A stretch of DNA of 64,000 nucleotides from Elmis aenea (GCA_947652605.1 OX393579.1:41732970-41796969); one strand, 5' to 3'. Positions 21,990-33,531 are shown, counted from the first letter of the stretch. Notes: a model not told the origin generated them from the sequence alone. Numbers and translations: made by a program.

Positions 21990-23486
21990 CAGGGATGGAA
22001 TAACGTTTTAAATCGTTACGTTATTGTATAACGTTATTTATTAGAGTATTTGTTTTCGTTACATAACGTTATAAATAACGTTAAAAAAATGAATTGTTAT
22101 GTTATATAACGTTACATAAATTATGATATAGCCTACAGGGTGTTTCTTAAATAACGCGAAAACATTCGGGAGGTGATTTCTTATCGAAAATAAAGTGGGG
22201 TCTTTTATATAACAATTTTTTCTTAGACGCCTCGTTTCGGAGTTACACCCCCCTAAAGTTGAGCCGTAAAATTAGGTTTTTATTTTTTTCTCAAATTTAG
22301 ATAAATGTAGGAGAATGATATTTGGTAGATGTTTTTTACTTATTAAAAGGTTTCCCATAGTAATATTTTCAATCACCTTCCACCTTCATGGGGGGCTGAT
22401 AAGTGCGACCCCTGTTGGTTTTTTAATCAGAACTTTTTGGTGAGTTGAAATTTTGCAATTTTTTTTTTGTTAGTTTTGTTAATTTGATTTATTTATAACC
22501 TTTTTTGATTCTTTAGTTTTTCTCGTAAATCCTACAGTTTTAAGTAAAAAATTAAATGAGTGAATTTGATGTTTATGTTCATATTGGGTAGAATTGACGG
22601 GCGTTTTAGAGTTGTCGCCACGTAAACGTCAAAATGAATTACACGCGTCACTTCTATCCAATATGAACATACATACATACACCAAAATGAATCGTTTTAT
22701 ATTGGAATATTTGATGGTTCATGTTCATTCATATATTTTTTTACTCAAAAACTGTAGGTTTAACGAAAACAGTTAAAGAATAAAAAAAACTTCTAAATAA
22801 ATCAAATTTTCAAAAAACAATTTAAATTGCAAAATTTTAACCCACCAAAAAGTCCTGATAAAAAAACCAACAGGGGTCGCACTTTTCAGCCTCCTGTGAA
22901 GGTGGAAGATGATTAAAAATATTACTATGGGAAACCTTTTAATAAGTATAAAACATCTACCAAATACCATTCTCCTACAATTATCCAAATTTGAGAAATA
23001 AAATAAAAACCCAATTTTACCGATCCCCTCTAGGGTGGTGTAACTCCGAAAGGAGACCCTAAAGAAAAAAAAATTATATAAAAGACCCCCCTTAATTTTT
23101 GATAAGAAATCACCTCCCGAATTTTTTCGCATTATTTAAGAAACATGCTGTATAAAAATAATTTTTATTTGTAACTCTGAAATTATTTTTGGGATTTGTA
23201 AATGTAAATTTAAAAAATAGTACAAAATTACGTTGAGATATTTTGTTTTCATTTTAATTTCTAAAATACAAACAAATTATTATATCTTCAGAAAATAAAA
23301 AGATCGCCATATAAAAATTTAATTTATAGAGAATAACGATACAAAATAACTTTTAACGAAACGTTATCGGTTATTATAACGTTATATAACGTTATAAAAA
23401 TATCGTTACGTTATTGTATAAAAAATTATAGTTGAATCGTTATTATAACGTTATCGGGTATCGTTACGTTACGTTTTCCATCCCTG
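21990..23486. mobile_element. hAT MITE with AACGTTAT arrays, split by a foldback
   Basis: The ends CAGGGATGGAATAACG and CGTTTTCCATCCCTG are inverted. The perfect 8-bp target duplication is ATTTAAAA (21982-21989, 23487-23494). Both subterminal zones are packed with the palindromic word AACGTT in the context ATAACGTTAT (21998-22115 and 23335-23470), plausibly transposase binding sites. The centre is interrupted by a 1-kb CAGGGTG foldback (22136-23150). Non-autonomous. Confidence 0.93.
22136..23150. mobile_element. CAGGGTG foldback nested in the hAT
   Basis: The left arm (22136 to about 22490) begins CAGGGTGTTTCTTAAATAAC. The right arm (about 22792-23150) is its inverted copy, ending AAACATGCTG. 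TA lies on both sides (22134-22135, 23151-23152). The loop (22495-22790) is itself weakly inverted around 22640, so the whole kilobase can fold. Open frames at 22594-22776 and 22773-23132 are arm and loop by-products. Confidence 0.9.
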
Positions 23487-23494
23487 ATTTAAAA

Positions 23495-25595
23495 TGTTTA
23501 CCTCTTTAAACTGTTATTTTATTAACACAATTTTATAAAGACTTTTCTTTAATTTACTTTTCCACCGATTTCTGATTTATCCATTAAATGTTGATTTATT
23601 CGACAATATTACGTCTGCCAGCAGGTTCATTACTTTATGAAGCTGAATTATCGATTTATAGTAACAAAATGGCTTAGTCTATTAAATTAATTTCAAAAAT
23701 CCTATTAAGCTTTTCAAATACTTGATTTTAAATTAAAATTACCAATTTATATAAACGCTTTACTCTTAAAGCCTTACAAAACCAAAAATTGTGTAAAAAT
23801 AATCTTTAATACTAAAAAAGTACACAAAATGAGCAAATGCATATTTAACTTTTGTTAATTAAAGTAAGTCTGAAAAAACTTAATTGCAACGCAAATATTT
23901 ATTAAAAAACGTAAAATTCTTTTAAAATTGCTAAAAAAAAAACACGATATTTTTAAGTGCTGCTTTTATTCTAAAGGTAATGCTACAACAAATGTATACT
24001 AAAGCAGTATAAAATGTGGTTCAAAATTGATTTTATGTAAATGTATTGAGCACAAAAAATAAAAATGGCTTTGCTTTCGAGCTTTTATTTAATAATCTCT
24101 ATGCAGTTATTACGTTAAAAGCAAAATAAAATATAGATACTTTATAAAATATCAGTCTCATATTACTTTATAGTACTTTATACAAAACACATTACCGGCT
24201 TTTTAGCACTTTAATTTTTATGCACATTCAGATTTTGAAACTGTGTTCTAGCAGGAAGTAGACCATACAAAAACGACTTTTGGGTATTACAGCCATCTTT
24301 TAAAGAAACCATTAAATTGTAAAACAAGGCAAACACCACACAAAGGCTTAAAAATATACTCAGTAATTTTTTAAAACAAATATACATATATTGGGACACC
24401 CCATCTGCCATCAATTATTAGTTTAGTTAAGTGTTATTATATTAACTTTTAAATAAATAACACCAAACAAATACAGACCCATCATATATTTAATCATAAA
24501 ACACTTCAGAAGAGTCAAGTTATGAGGATTTTCACTTTAGTAAAACTTACTAACATTAAAACATTACGTTCATAAATTGGAGTAGGTACAATGTGAGTGA
24601 TTGGATTTCGTCCTTCAAAAAACGATTTGCTGATAAATTTGTACATCATCAATATGACATACTACTCGTATAATATGATTTTAAAGGAAAGAATGATAAG
24701 GATACAACTACAATAAAAAAGGATGGCAACACGAACCCAAAATCTTGGGTCAGTCGCGCTTATGAAGTTAAGAACCAACCATAGAGAAATGTATAACTGA
24801 TCGAAAAATAAAGGAGTTCGTTGTTAAATTTGTTGTGTATCATTTCTTTTTTACTGTGTAATACATGTTTTAGACCTGTGTATTACGTAAAACAACGTTT
24901 GAGGATCCAACCGACTTATAAAGGCGATCACTAGCCAAGCTGAACAACAATAAAAAAAAAAAAACATGAGTACTCTTCCCCAGCAGTGCGGCCTGAGCAG
25001 AGTACGGTCCTTCACAATATATTACCAAAGTTTTGTATTTCCTAGTTCTAGGCGAACTTACCTACATTTATTTTCATTTAATGTCTTGTTTGAACAACTA
25101 ATCCACAGAATAATAAACGAAGTTGCCTAGTACTTCAGTTGTTTACCGTGATTCATTCTTAATTCTTAATGTGGCACCTATCGCTATTTACAAAAACGCA
25201 GTTGAATTGAACTTGTCAGAGAAAGAACTTCAAAAAATGAGGGAAAAACATTTTTATCCATCCATCTAACTTACTTGTTCCAGTAAGCTTTTGTAAAGCT
25301 TTTCTTTAAGTGTGTTATATTTATAAACCATGACCATAAAACAGGCTTGCCACATTTTATTATACTTAAAGTAAAATTATGAGTTAGAAACGTCCTTAAT
25401 GTATTAAATTTTATATATTATATTATCCATCAAAATATAGGTTGCTTATTGACTTGGCTTACATAATTAAATTTGTTTATAAAGGAGCTCTAAGACTATA
25501 TCTTAAATTGTTATATTAAAATTAAGGTTAATTATTTAAAGTGTAACTTAATCTTAAACCGATTAAAATATGATGCATGCATAAGAAATTTCATT
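23495..25595. other. Unassigned AT-rich DNA
   Basis: Apart from the doubtful minus-strand frame at 24211-24414, nothing was recognised. Confidence 0.45.
24211..24414 (-). CDS. Doubtful minus-strand exon-like frame
   Basis: The frame ends with a stop at 24211-24213. It contains a hydrophobic segment (LLSIFLSLCVVFALFYNLMV) followed by a polar tail (SLKDGCNTQKSFLYGLLPAR …). This reads like the last transmembrane helix and C-terminal tail of a membrane protein, but no family could be named and no clear splice acceptor was found. Chance is quite possible in such A/T-rich DNA. Confidence 0.2.
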   Translation of the reverse strand: MMADGVSQYMYICFKKLLSIFLSLCVVFALFYNLMVSLKDGCNTQKSFLYGLLPARTQFQNLNVHKN

Positions 25596-25659
25596 TATGT
25601 GTTCTTCTGTACAGTACGCCACTATTTTTCTAATTGCTGATTATTCATTAACTGTTTTC

Positions 25660-26960
25660 GAAGTTAAATTCTTATCACTTGCAATAAACTTAAAAAGTTA
25701 TTAAATCAACCAAATATTTTAACACTGTTAATGTGCTAAAGAAATAATGAAATTGATGCTTTTATCATGTTTAAAATGTAATAATATAAAAATGAAATAT
25801 ATTTAGTACTTTAATTAAATCAAGCTGCAATAAAAAACGATTTAAAATGTTTCTTATGTGTTTTTGTATTGCGCTTGTGCATAATTCGTAAAATATTTGT
25901 AACCAAAAGGAGAAACTACAGATTAAAAAGATGAAAATTTTAGATTTTTAAGTTTTTATCACTTGTAATAAAGTTTGAGACTCAATTTGGTTAAACATTA
26001 CTTAAGAAAAAATTACTCATTTATTTTGTTTAGGTACTTTTAGTGTACTTTTGCATTATAAAACTGTTTTTTTTTTAATAAATCAACAAAATTTGGTTCG
26101 TAAACCTACTTTTTTGTGAATAGTCCTAACAAATATTTATGAAAAACTATATATTTAGTATTACGTAGCTTGAATGATACAAGTATTTGTTAATAATTTT
26201 TATTGGTCAAGTAAAAATACCACAATCATTACGTTGTAGGTGCTTTGATTAATTGTTAAAAGTTTAAATCAAAATCTCTTGATTTGCAACCCTTTTTTAA
26301 TGGTACTTAATATGTACATGAAACATAATTATGTTGCAAACGTGTGGTTTGAGTGTTATGTATTTTATTTTGTCTTAAGAGATAATTCTACTACTGGCCC
26401 AATTTATTTGCATGCATTTTTTTATATAGCTGCAAGTGTTAGAAGCTTTTATCAGTTTTAAAATGCGTGCTTACAAACATTACATAAATTTGTAACTTAA
26501 AAAATTTCTATGAAAACTACGATGTAAAAATTATGTCCTTGAAAAATTCCAATTTGTTTTTTTGGCATTTTGTGCGCATATTTATTTTATTAATATTTAC
26601 ATTATTTTTATTAGAAAAACGCAAAACTACTAATATTGTTAAGATAAAATCATAGTTTTTTCACTTGTAATAAAGTTTATGGGACGCAGTTGTGTTTACA
26701 GTTTTTTTTGTTGATTTTCTGGTGAACAAAAATGTAACAAATTCGTTTAGAGTACGTACTATTGCATTATAGAAGCTGTTTTTGGACAAATACAAAGAAT
26801 AATATAGTTTGGAAAACTTTTTGTAACTTTAAACAACTAACAAATATTTATGGGAACACCCTACCTTAGTATATGTAATTATTTCAAACATTTGTTGATA
26901 TTTTTTATAGGTTAACTAAACATTCCACGATGATTGCGTCGTAAATGCATTGATGTAATA
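25660..26960 (+). repeat. Diverged direct repeats
   Basis: The word CACTTGTAATAAAGTTT recurs at 25960 and 26662, with a weaker third occurrence at 25677 (CACTTGCAATAAACTT). After the first two, matching sequence follows in the same order: gcattata(a/g)aa…ctgttttt, then ctaacaaatatttatg, then tttgtt(a/g)ata…tttttat. Each unit covers about 300-400 bp. It is either an old duplication or two copies of an unknown dispersed repeat. No ends were recognised. Confidence 0.5.
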
Positions 26961-26984
26961 CGCAAAGTTTGTGATAAATCGCGT

Positions 26985-27150
26985 TTGGGTTGACAACACG
27001 CGCGTGCAACCACCGACTACGGCAAATTCAGAGTAAAACGCGCTTCCTAATACGAGACTGCGCCGAGAGTTTGCCAGACTGCGCGGCACCGGAAAACTCC
27101 GGGCGTGGACAAGGGTTCAACCAAATAGAAAATCGCGGTTGGTCCTTAGA
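26985..27150. other. CpG-rich patch
   Basis: In an otherwise A/T-dominated region, this stretch has many CpG (acacgcgcgtg, aaacgcgcttcc, ctgcgccgag, gcgcggcaccgg, ccgggcgtgg). It might be a promoter or first exon of an unrecognised gene, or part of a transposon. The 67-codon open frame across it has no motif I recognise. Confidence 0.35.
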
Positions 27151-27199
27151 GCAAATACTGTTCATAATAAAAGATTGCCACACATATTTTTAACGAGCT

Positions 27200-27565
27200 T
27201 TTTGTTTTGATTAATGTACGAATGTTGAATACCGTTTCACGCTAATTGTTAACGCTTATTCCTCGAATTTTAACGTTACAATTAAACAATTATAACACTA
27301 ACACACTATGTCTGAAAATTTAAACTTGCGTTAGGTAATTACTGGACCGTAATAGATATAAAGTATGTTTAATGCGACAAAAGTTATCTAATAAGTAGAG
27401 CAACTTTTAATGCTTTTAACTTGTTAAAAAGCGCACTACAAATGAACAGCAAACCAAAGTCAATAAATTAAAGCCAAAATATCTCTGCTTCATTTATTTA
27501 CTTATAAAAGATAGTACAGAAAAAGTTATAAATATATTCGTCGGGCTTAAACTAATGAAAATTCC
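27200..27565. other. AT-rich DNA, nothing recognised
   Basis: No feature supported. Confidence 0.5.
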
Positions 27566-27569
27566 CTTC

Positions 27570-27850
27570 ACCTGTCAAATTTTCGTTTTCAACCAATCAC
27601 TAATCTTAAATCTTTTAGAGACTACCAATAGGAGCAATATTACACGGTAATAATTCTACATTCCTCTGCCAGGAGTTGATGCTCCTGTCAAATTTGCGTT
27701 TTTGACCAATAACAAACTCAGATTTTCTTTAAACGGCCAATAAACATAATCATACACTGATAATTTACTTTTCGCAATTAACAGATTTTCATGCGTTTAT
27801 TGGTCGTTTCTAAGAAATCTGAGTTTTTGATTGGTGGAAAATATAAATTT
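27570..27850. repeat. CCAAT-containing direct and inverted repeats
   Basis: A ~60-bp unit starting CTGTCAAATTT(T/G)CGTTTT(C/T) and containing ACCAAT occurs twice in direct orientation (about 27573-27633 and 27686-27746). It occurs once inverted (about 27792-27847). CCAAT/ATTGG words also occur at 27902, 28377 and 28419. It is either a small repeat element or a cluster of CCAAT boxes. No gene start could be tied to it. Confidence 0.55.
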
Positions 27851-28188
27851 GGAGAGGGAATAAGGTATTTTGGTCTTGATAATTTTTTGACAGATGTCGG
27901 CGACCAATAACGTTACTTTAATATAGATTAAACCACAGCCCTGACACACCACTCTGACAGTACTTGTAAAATTTGACATAACAGATTATGTATAGACCGT
28001 GGTATGTACCTAAATACTATTTGATTCATTATTTTTTATTAAAATGTAATTCTTGAATTAAAAATTAGTAATAAATGATCTATTGATAATAACAATCGCA
28101 GTAAGTAGTAGGTATACTTTAATTTATCTAAATTAAACAACATTTTAATTTGACAGATAGGTTAGGTGAAGGAAATTTTCTGACAAAA

Positions 28189-28330
28189 TATAACTCGTAC
28201 ATTGCAAATAATCTATAATTTTTGACAAATCTTCACTCATGCACTTCGTGCACTCGTGATTTTTTCAGCTCATATTGCATTCGGGCATATTTACCAAAAA
28301 TTATCGATAATTTTCAATGCACTTGTTATA
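28189..28330. repeat. Hairpin palindrome 1
   Basis: The outer arms TATAACTCGTACATTGCAAATA and its inverted counterpart are separated by a centre holding tgcacttcgtgcactcgtga. The arms are diverged but aligned over about 42 bp. It belongs to a group of palindromes with a CG-rich centre in this window. Confidence 0.6.
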
Positions 28331-28566
28331 TTACTACTGACTATTCCCCTCATGGTCATATAAACTGATATAAACCAATCACTTTGTCAAATTATAGTCA
28401 CGCCATAATGTTTTGACCAATCACGTTCATTTTTAAGCGATAAAATCCCTAGGGATTTTTTCACCTCCAAAATAGCGAAAACATCCCGTTGTCATGTCAA
28501 TTATATCCTTAGCAACCTGGTTGTTTGTTTACAGATGTTTGACAGTTGTAAAATATATTATTTAAC

Positions 28567-28743
28567 ATGAGCCGTTTCGGAATAACTTCCATAGAAGAAA
28601 TACAAAAAACTGTTGCAAATATAACTCCCAAAAATACTGTTGCATCCAAAATGTCAATATGGAAACAATTTGAAAATTTTTGCAAGGAAAGGAGTTACGA
28701 TTTAAATGCGCTACAGAGGTTGGTACGCTATCGAAAATGTTAA
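28567..28743 (+). CDS. Crypton-like tyrosine recombinase N-terminal fragment
   Basis: A 58-codon frame begins MSRFGITSIEEIQKTVANIT, continues with PKNTVASKMSIWKQFENFCK, and then ERSYDLNAL before a stop at 28741-28743. The pattern NTxxxSxxxWxxFxxFCxER followed by a short hydrophobic run matches the start of the core-binding region in Crypton-type or phage-integrase-like recombinases common in insects. A possible splice donor (cagag|gttggt, about 28716) precedes the stop, so this may be exon 1. No catalytic Arg/His/Tyr part lies nearby. Palindromes flank it at 28189-28330 and 28814-28993. Identification is from a remembered pattern and is moderate at best. Confidence 0.45.
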   Translation: MSRFGITSIEEIQKTVANITPKNTVASKMSIWKQFENFCKERSYDLNALQRLVRYRKC

Positions 28744-28813
28744 CAAATAATAAACGAAAATTGTAATTATTTTTGGTATCTTATTTGGGAAATAGTCTAA
28801 TCAAATATATTTC

Positions 28814-28993
28814 GGAACATTATTTTGCAGGAAAAATTTTTACTCAAGTTTGTTACTTATAGGTAACATCCCTCGACAAAATGAATGACAAAATCCCTCG
28901 CCTTCGGCTCAGGATTTTGTCATGTCTTTTGTCTCAGGATGTTACCAAAGTAACAAACTTTTGTCAATAATTTTACCGGCAAAATAATGTTCC
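28814..28993. repeat. Hairpin palindrome 2, 180 bp
   Basis: Arms of about 80 bp (28814-28896 and 28912-28993) are close inverted copies starting GGAACATTATTTTGC. The turn is ccctcgccttcggctcagg. It is probably a small foldback MITE; no target duplication was recognised. Confidence 0.85.
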
Positions 28994-29002
28994 CTTAATA
29001 TA

Positions 29003-29418
29003 GGCCGCATTCCACTCAAGCACCGTGCACATCGGTACATGTACTGCCAGTGTTCCATCAATCTGTGCACATGCACGGCGGTACGACAACTACTCCTAAA
29101 GTGTACTTAAAAATTATGCCGGGCACTTGTAGAACTGAACTAACATAACCTCAAATTTTCATGTGATTGACAGTGGTGTGAGAAAAATGGATGACACTTG
29201 CACGGTAATGTCCTAAAATCCTAAAAATATAATATAATAATCAATGTTTCAACTGCAAAATAGTTCACTGCAATCAAAAACTGAAACTTTTGAGGTTAAG
29301 TATAAATACGTAAACGTTACACATGCACTTTGCTACACCGACCGTTCCATTCATTGTGTACCGTACACATACAATAAGTGTACCGTGCACTTGCACGGTG
29401 CTTGAGTGGAATGCGGCC
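29003..29418. mobile_element. MITE with GGCCGCATTCCACTCAAGCA ends
   Basis: Perfect terminal inverted repeats begin GGCCGCATTCCACTCAAGCA and continue CCGTGCA (29003-29029 and 29392-29418). The word CCGTGCAC/GTGCACGG is repeated inside both ends (29022, 29070, 29380, 29392). No convincing target duplication was found (left flank ttaatata, right flank atattata), so the superfamily is undetermined. No coding content. Confidence 0.85.
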
Positions 29419-29645
29419 ATATTATAACTGATAACTACACTCATATGTTAAATTCTCCATAATGACGTCACGTTTTGTCGTTATGACAGCGGATAAAAAG
29501 GTACCTAACTAAATATCCACTTGCAGTTTTGCATGTAACTTTGTTACCATGCAACCGACTTATTTGGTTGTAACTAAGTAAAAGATTTGATGTTTTGTCA
29601 ATTATTATTTGAAGGTTATAATTTATTCGTGCAGTTATCGTACCG

Positions 29646-29869
29646 AATTACATTCGAGCTTTGTTTTTATCCTGGACAAACTTGCTTATACTAAACTCAA
29701 GTTTAGTTGCTATTAGGCAAATCTTGACTCGACAACTGTCAAAGATAAAACAACTTGTCCTACGGACTCGTTGTTTTATCAGACAGTTTTGTCTCGTCGA
29801 TTTTCCTAGCAACCAAACTTTCGTAGCAACGCAACTTTGTCCGGCTATAAAAAAAGCTCTAGTGTAATT
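29646..29869. repeat. Hairpin palindrome 3, about 224 bp
   Basis: The outer arms AATTAC … AGCT and AGCT … GTAATT match, and so do the inner arms (GATAAAACAAC / GTTGTTTTATC) around a turn near 29760 (ttgtcctacggactc). Mismatches are scattered. Open frames on both strands here (29648-29965, 29661-29867) are the palindrome read twice. Confidence 0.8.
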
Positions 29870-31780
29870 ACCCCCGATAATTATTTGAAAATTGTTTACG
29901 GTTTGATATACAGTTATATGGTAAAAAAAATCACAATAAAAATAAATTATTGTGTAATTCAACATCTGTTAAAGCTAAAATATTGCAGAGAATATAATTT
30001 AATGACGTAAATTGTACATTACACAACTAAAGTATAAAGAAATGCAAGAAAAATAGGACTGAAAATTAAATTTCAAAGTTTAAGTTTTTATTGACTGTTG
30101 AGTCTAATACTTAAATTAGAAATCCAATTTTCAATACAATATTCTCTAAGATAGTCAAATTATAAATATTAAGTAACAAACAGAAATTTAATAAATTTAC
30201 GAAATAATATACCCTGTTATAAAATGTAATAATATTAATCAATAGTTCTTGAGTTAAAATTATTAAAACTTAATTGTTTCATACTCTCCAAAATGTAGAT
30301 TTAGCTTAAAAATATACTTCTTAACAAAATTAATATATAAATTTGTATTCAATTTAAAATCACTAATTTTTTAAACACGTACGACTTTTTTTAAATTTGA
30401 TTTATTTGAACTCGGCATAATTATTTTTGCTGTTAAGGGCAATCACCGAGACGTAAAACATACAAGGGCGGTTAAATTAGACAAAATGCTGCTATTTTGA
30501 ATATGAAGTTACTCAGCAATACTTGCACTTTTGGGGAAAAAATCATGACGCACTAGATACAGTCAAAAAACTGAAAATAGTAGTGTTTTATAATCTTTAG
30601 TAACTCATAAAAAAAAACTTGCTAAGGAACAAGATGTAAACATTTTTAAGGACTTTAAAAAATAATTTGTTAAATTTCTTATCTAAGAACTCTGTATGAT
30701 TTGTATTATTCTAATAAACAAATAAAAATATAAATAAAAGGTGGATATTATTTTATCAAATATTAGTAAATTAGATGTATCTTGCAAGGTTTTTCTACAA
30801 GAATTATTGGGTTTTAGATTCAGTTCTAAATTATTTTAGGTTTTATGGCACACTAGATCTTTATAGAATTTGTATTAATTTCAAGACAAAATCGAAAAGA
30901 GAAAACAAATCTTTTATTTGTCCAAAGTCAACCATGGTTTTCATATTTTTTTTCTAATTAAATTTCGTCATTTATTTCAGAATGTGAACTTTATATTATA
31001 ACAAATGAAGGTGGCTATGTTTTACTTTGTTTAAGTGTCTGCAACTTTTAAATTGTTTTCTATGAACAATTGAACAGAAGATATTTAAGATTAAATAAAA
31101 ACGCTAATTTCAGTTTTTTGTCTGTATCTGGTGTGCCATGGATTTTTTCTGCAATTTTAGATTTTCGTTTGAATTTACTTAATCCTTATGTACTGAGTAA
31201 ATTAAAAAACATTGCACATGCCCATAACCAGCAGAACAAACCAAATATAACTTAGTAAAGCGGCTATTTATTAATATTTTTATTAACAGTGCCATTATTT
31301 AGAAACAAAATTTAAGTAGGTCTTAAAAAGGGTTTCAGTAAAGTTGGAGGTTGTATACTGACGTGTAAATTTAAACATTTTAATTAAAAACTCACGATAT
31401 TTCAACGTGCACAAAATATGCCCTAAAGGCATCAGCCGCGCGTGTTATAAATATCGAGTCAGTTTCCTTGGGATTCATTTAATAACATCATTCGTTATTA
31501 CAACCGCACAGGTGTCTCTTTGTTGTATTAAGCTGAACTGTGCGGCTGTGCAATCAGTCTGACGCAATACGTTTAAAGCGCGATTGACTAAAAATGGATA
31601 TGGAGGAGTATGACGTATGGAGAAGCAACAAGTACTAAATGATTTTACAAAGCAACATACCCAATCGTTTTATGATAACCTTTTTGTAGTAGCTGCAAAT
31701 AAGTTGTAGGTTATTCTTATTAATATTAATATTAAATAATGTATTAAAAAGTCATTACAGAATTATTTCTTGAAATTGAG
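29870..31780. other. Unassigned DNA
   Basis: Mostly AT-rich without features. A moderately CpG-containing patch at 31400-31600 includes an inverted pair CCGCACAG/CTGTGCGG (31504, 31534) and a TATAAATA word, but no promoter or gene can be supported. Confidence 0.45.
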
Positions 31781-32147
31781 TATACAGGGTGTCCCAGATA
31801 ACATTTCCAGCATGGGGATCTCGCTTATTATAAGAGATGCAGGTTTGCTTAAATTAAATGAATTATTCCCAAGTATGAGAGGAGCTACAATCAATTTTTA
31901 AAAGTATAAAATTTCTCGTACTTCTGATGTTATAGCAACAAATATGAAAATGTTGAATTTCTTTTTCCTCTCGTAACTTTTTCGTCTTAATGATCAGATC
32001 AATTTTAATAGTACTATGGAGGCACTTTTCAATGAAGAATGTAACAGCTATTTAGGATTTTTATTGTCACTTACCACTTTCGAGATATTACCCCTAATTT
32101 TTTCCTATGAGCCGCGAAGTTGGGAAGAGAAAAAAAGCACTTTTAAC

Positions 32148-33531
32148 CAGGGACTGAGAACGGAACAAAAACTAAAACGTTAAAAGAAATTAACCGAAAT
32201 TTTTTTAAGAACGAAAACGAAACCGAAAACGAAATTATTATTTTTCGGTTAAGAACGAAAACGAAATAAATATTTTTCAAAACCGGTTTTAACCGGTTTT
32301 GTCGCTATTTCAATTTTATTTGTTAAACACAAACGCGAATTTACCTTCTGTGCTGGGGAGACTACACGAGGCAGTAAAAAATGTCACTTGAAATAAGTGA
32401 GCTTCACTTTTCTCCATATATTTACGTGAATATGTATTAACAACTTTATTGTTTATACTTGCAATTTCGTGTAACACAATTAACGGTACAGATATTATCT
32501 ATTTCTAATTTATTTTTTAGATCATCAATATAGAATATACACTTGATTGGATATATATTATCAATGTGTATATTTTATTTGCGTTTAGGCATAATAATAG
32601 TAAAATTTATTCTTACTTCGAAAACGACTAATGTAAAAGAAGATTTATTGGAAGATGTGTTGCTAGTAAGATTTAACGGAATGTGAAAATGTATATTGTA
32701 TGGTATGTACAAACTATAAAATTAAAGTATATTTCAAGTTAATATAAGTTTTTTTTATATATCTTTTTTATTTATAACATTTAGTAAATTATCCACTTGA
32801 ATTCATACTTTTGTCTTTTTAAATAATTACAGCAGGATCTTATTTAATACAAATGCATAGATTTTTAGTACTAAAACAAATTTAAAACAGCACTTGCTAT
32901 ATTTTCATATTTTTAGATAAAGATCGTGTGTCTAATTTAACCTAATCACGTTGTGTTTTTGCACCTTACGGGTGTTAAACTTAATAAAATGGTTAAATGT
33001 TAATGTGTTTAACGATTTGGTAAATTTAATATGGCGATGGTTCGCCAGTCTAAAATATGCTGTCCGTGAGCATCAAACCCCATCGTCATCGTTTATATAA
33101 AGGACTGAAATTTTACAATGATTTATCAAGTGAACTTAAAAGTGAAACTAATATTGTAAGGTTTAGATGTAAGCTCAGTATTCATATTAAGGAAAAGTTT
33201 TAAATTTTAATATTTATATATGAACATGTAATAAAAATGTAAACATAATTAGCAAATCGCTAAACTAAAGTACATTATTATTATTGTTATTATTATATTT
33301 CAGTTGAGACGCAAATATTGTTATCGTATTTATAGAGGGTTGTGGTGACTAGAAAAAAAATTGATTTTATGACGACAAAAAAAATATTGTAAAACCGGTT
33401 TTAACCGTTATTATTTCGGTTCACGAAAACGAAAAAAGAATTTTTTCGGTTAGAACGAAAAAACGAAAACGATATATTTCGGTTTCGTTCCGAACAGAAA
33501 CGAACGGAATTTTTTTCGTTTTTAGTCACTG
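32148..33531. mobile_element. hAT element, CAGGGACTGAGAACGGAAC family, copy 2
   Basis: Same family as 10874-13663, with ACGAAAACGAAA-type subterminal repeats. The perfect 8-bp target duplication is CTTTTAAC (32140-32147, 33532-33539). This copy lacks both inserts seen in copy 1 and therefore shows the empty sites. It carries a LINE tail of its own (33098-33300) that copy 1 lacks. Confidence 0.93.
33098..33300 (+). mobile_element. 5'-truncated LINE 3' end
   Basis: An insert of about 200 bp relative to the sister hAT. A short frame (33105-33203) reads LKFYNDLSSELKSETNIVRF then RCKLSIHIKEKF and a stop, the typical C-terminal end of CR1/L2/Jockey-like ORF2 (YNxLPxxLKxxxxxxxFKxxLKxxL). A 3'UTR and a tail of ATT/TTA microsatellite (about 33270-33295) follow. 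Extreme 5' truncation plus a simple-repeat tail is normal for non-LTR retrotransposition. The short flanking duplication is not clear. Confidence 0.8.

Noticed and set aside
22773..23132. 119-codon minus-strand protein
   Set aside because: It lies entirely in the right arm of the 22136-23150 foldback, with no motif.
31440..31620. Promoter with TATAAATA and TCAGT initiators
   Set aside because: The spacing of the words does not fit a core promoter and no downstream coding frame was found.
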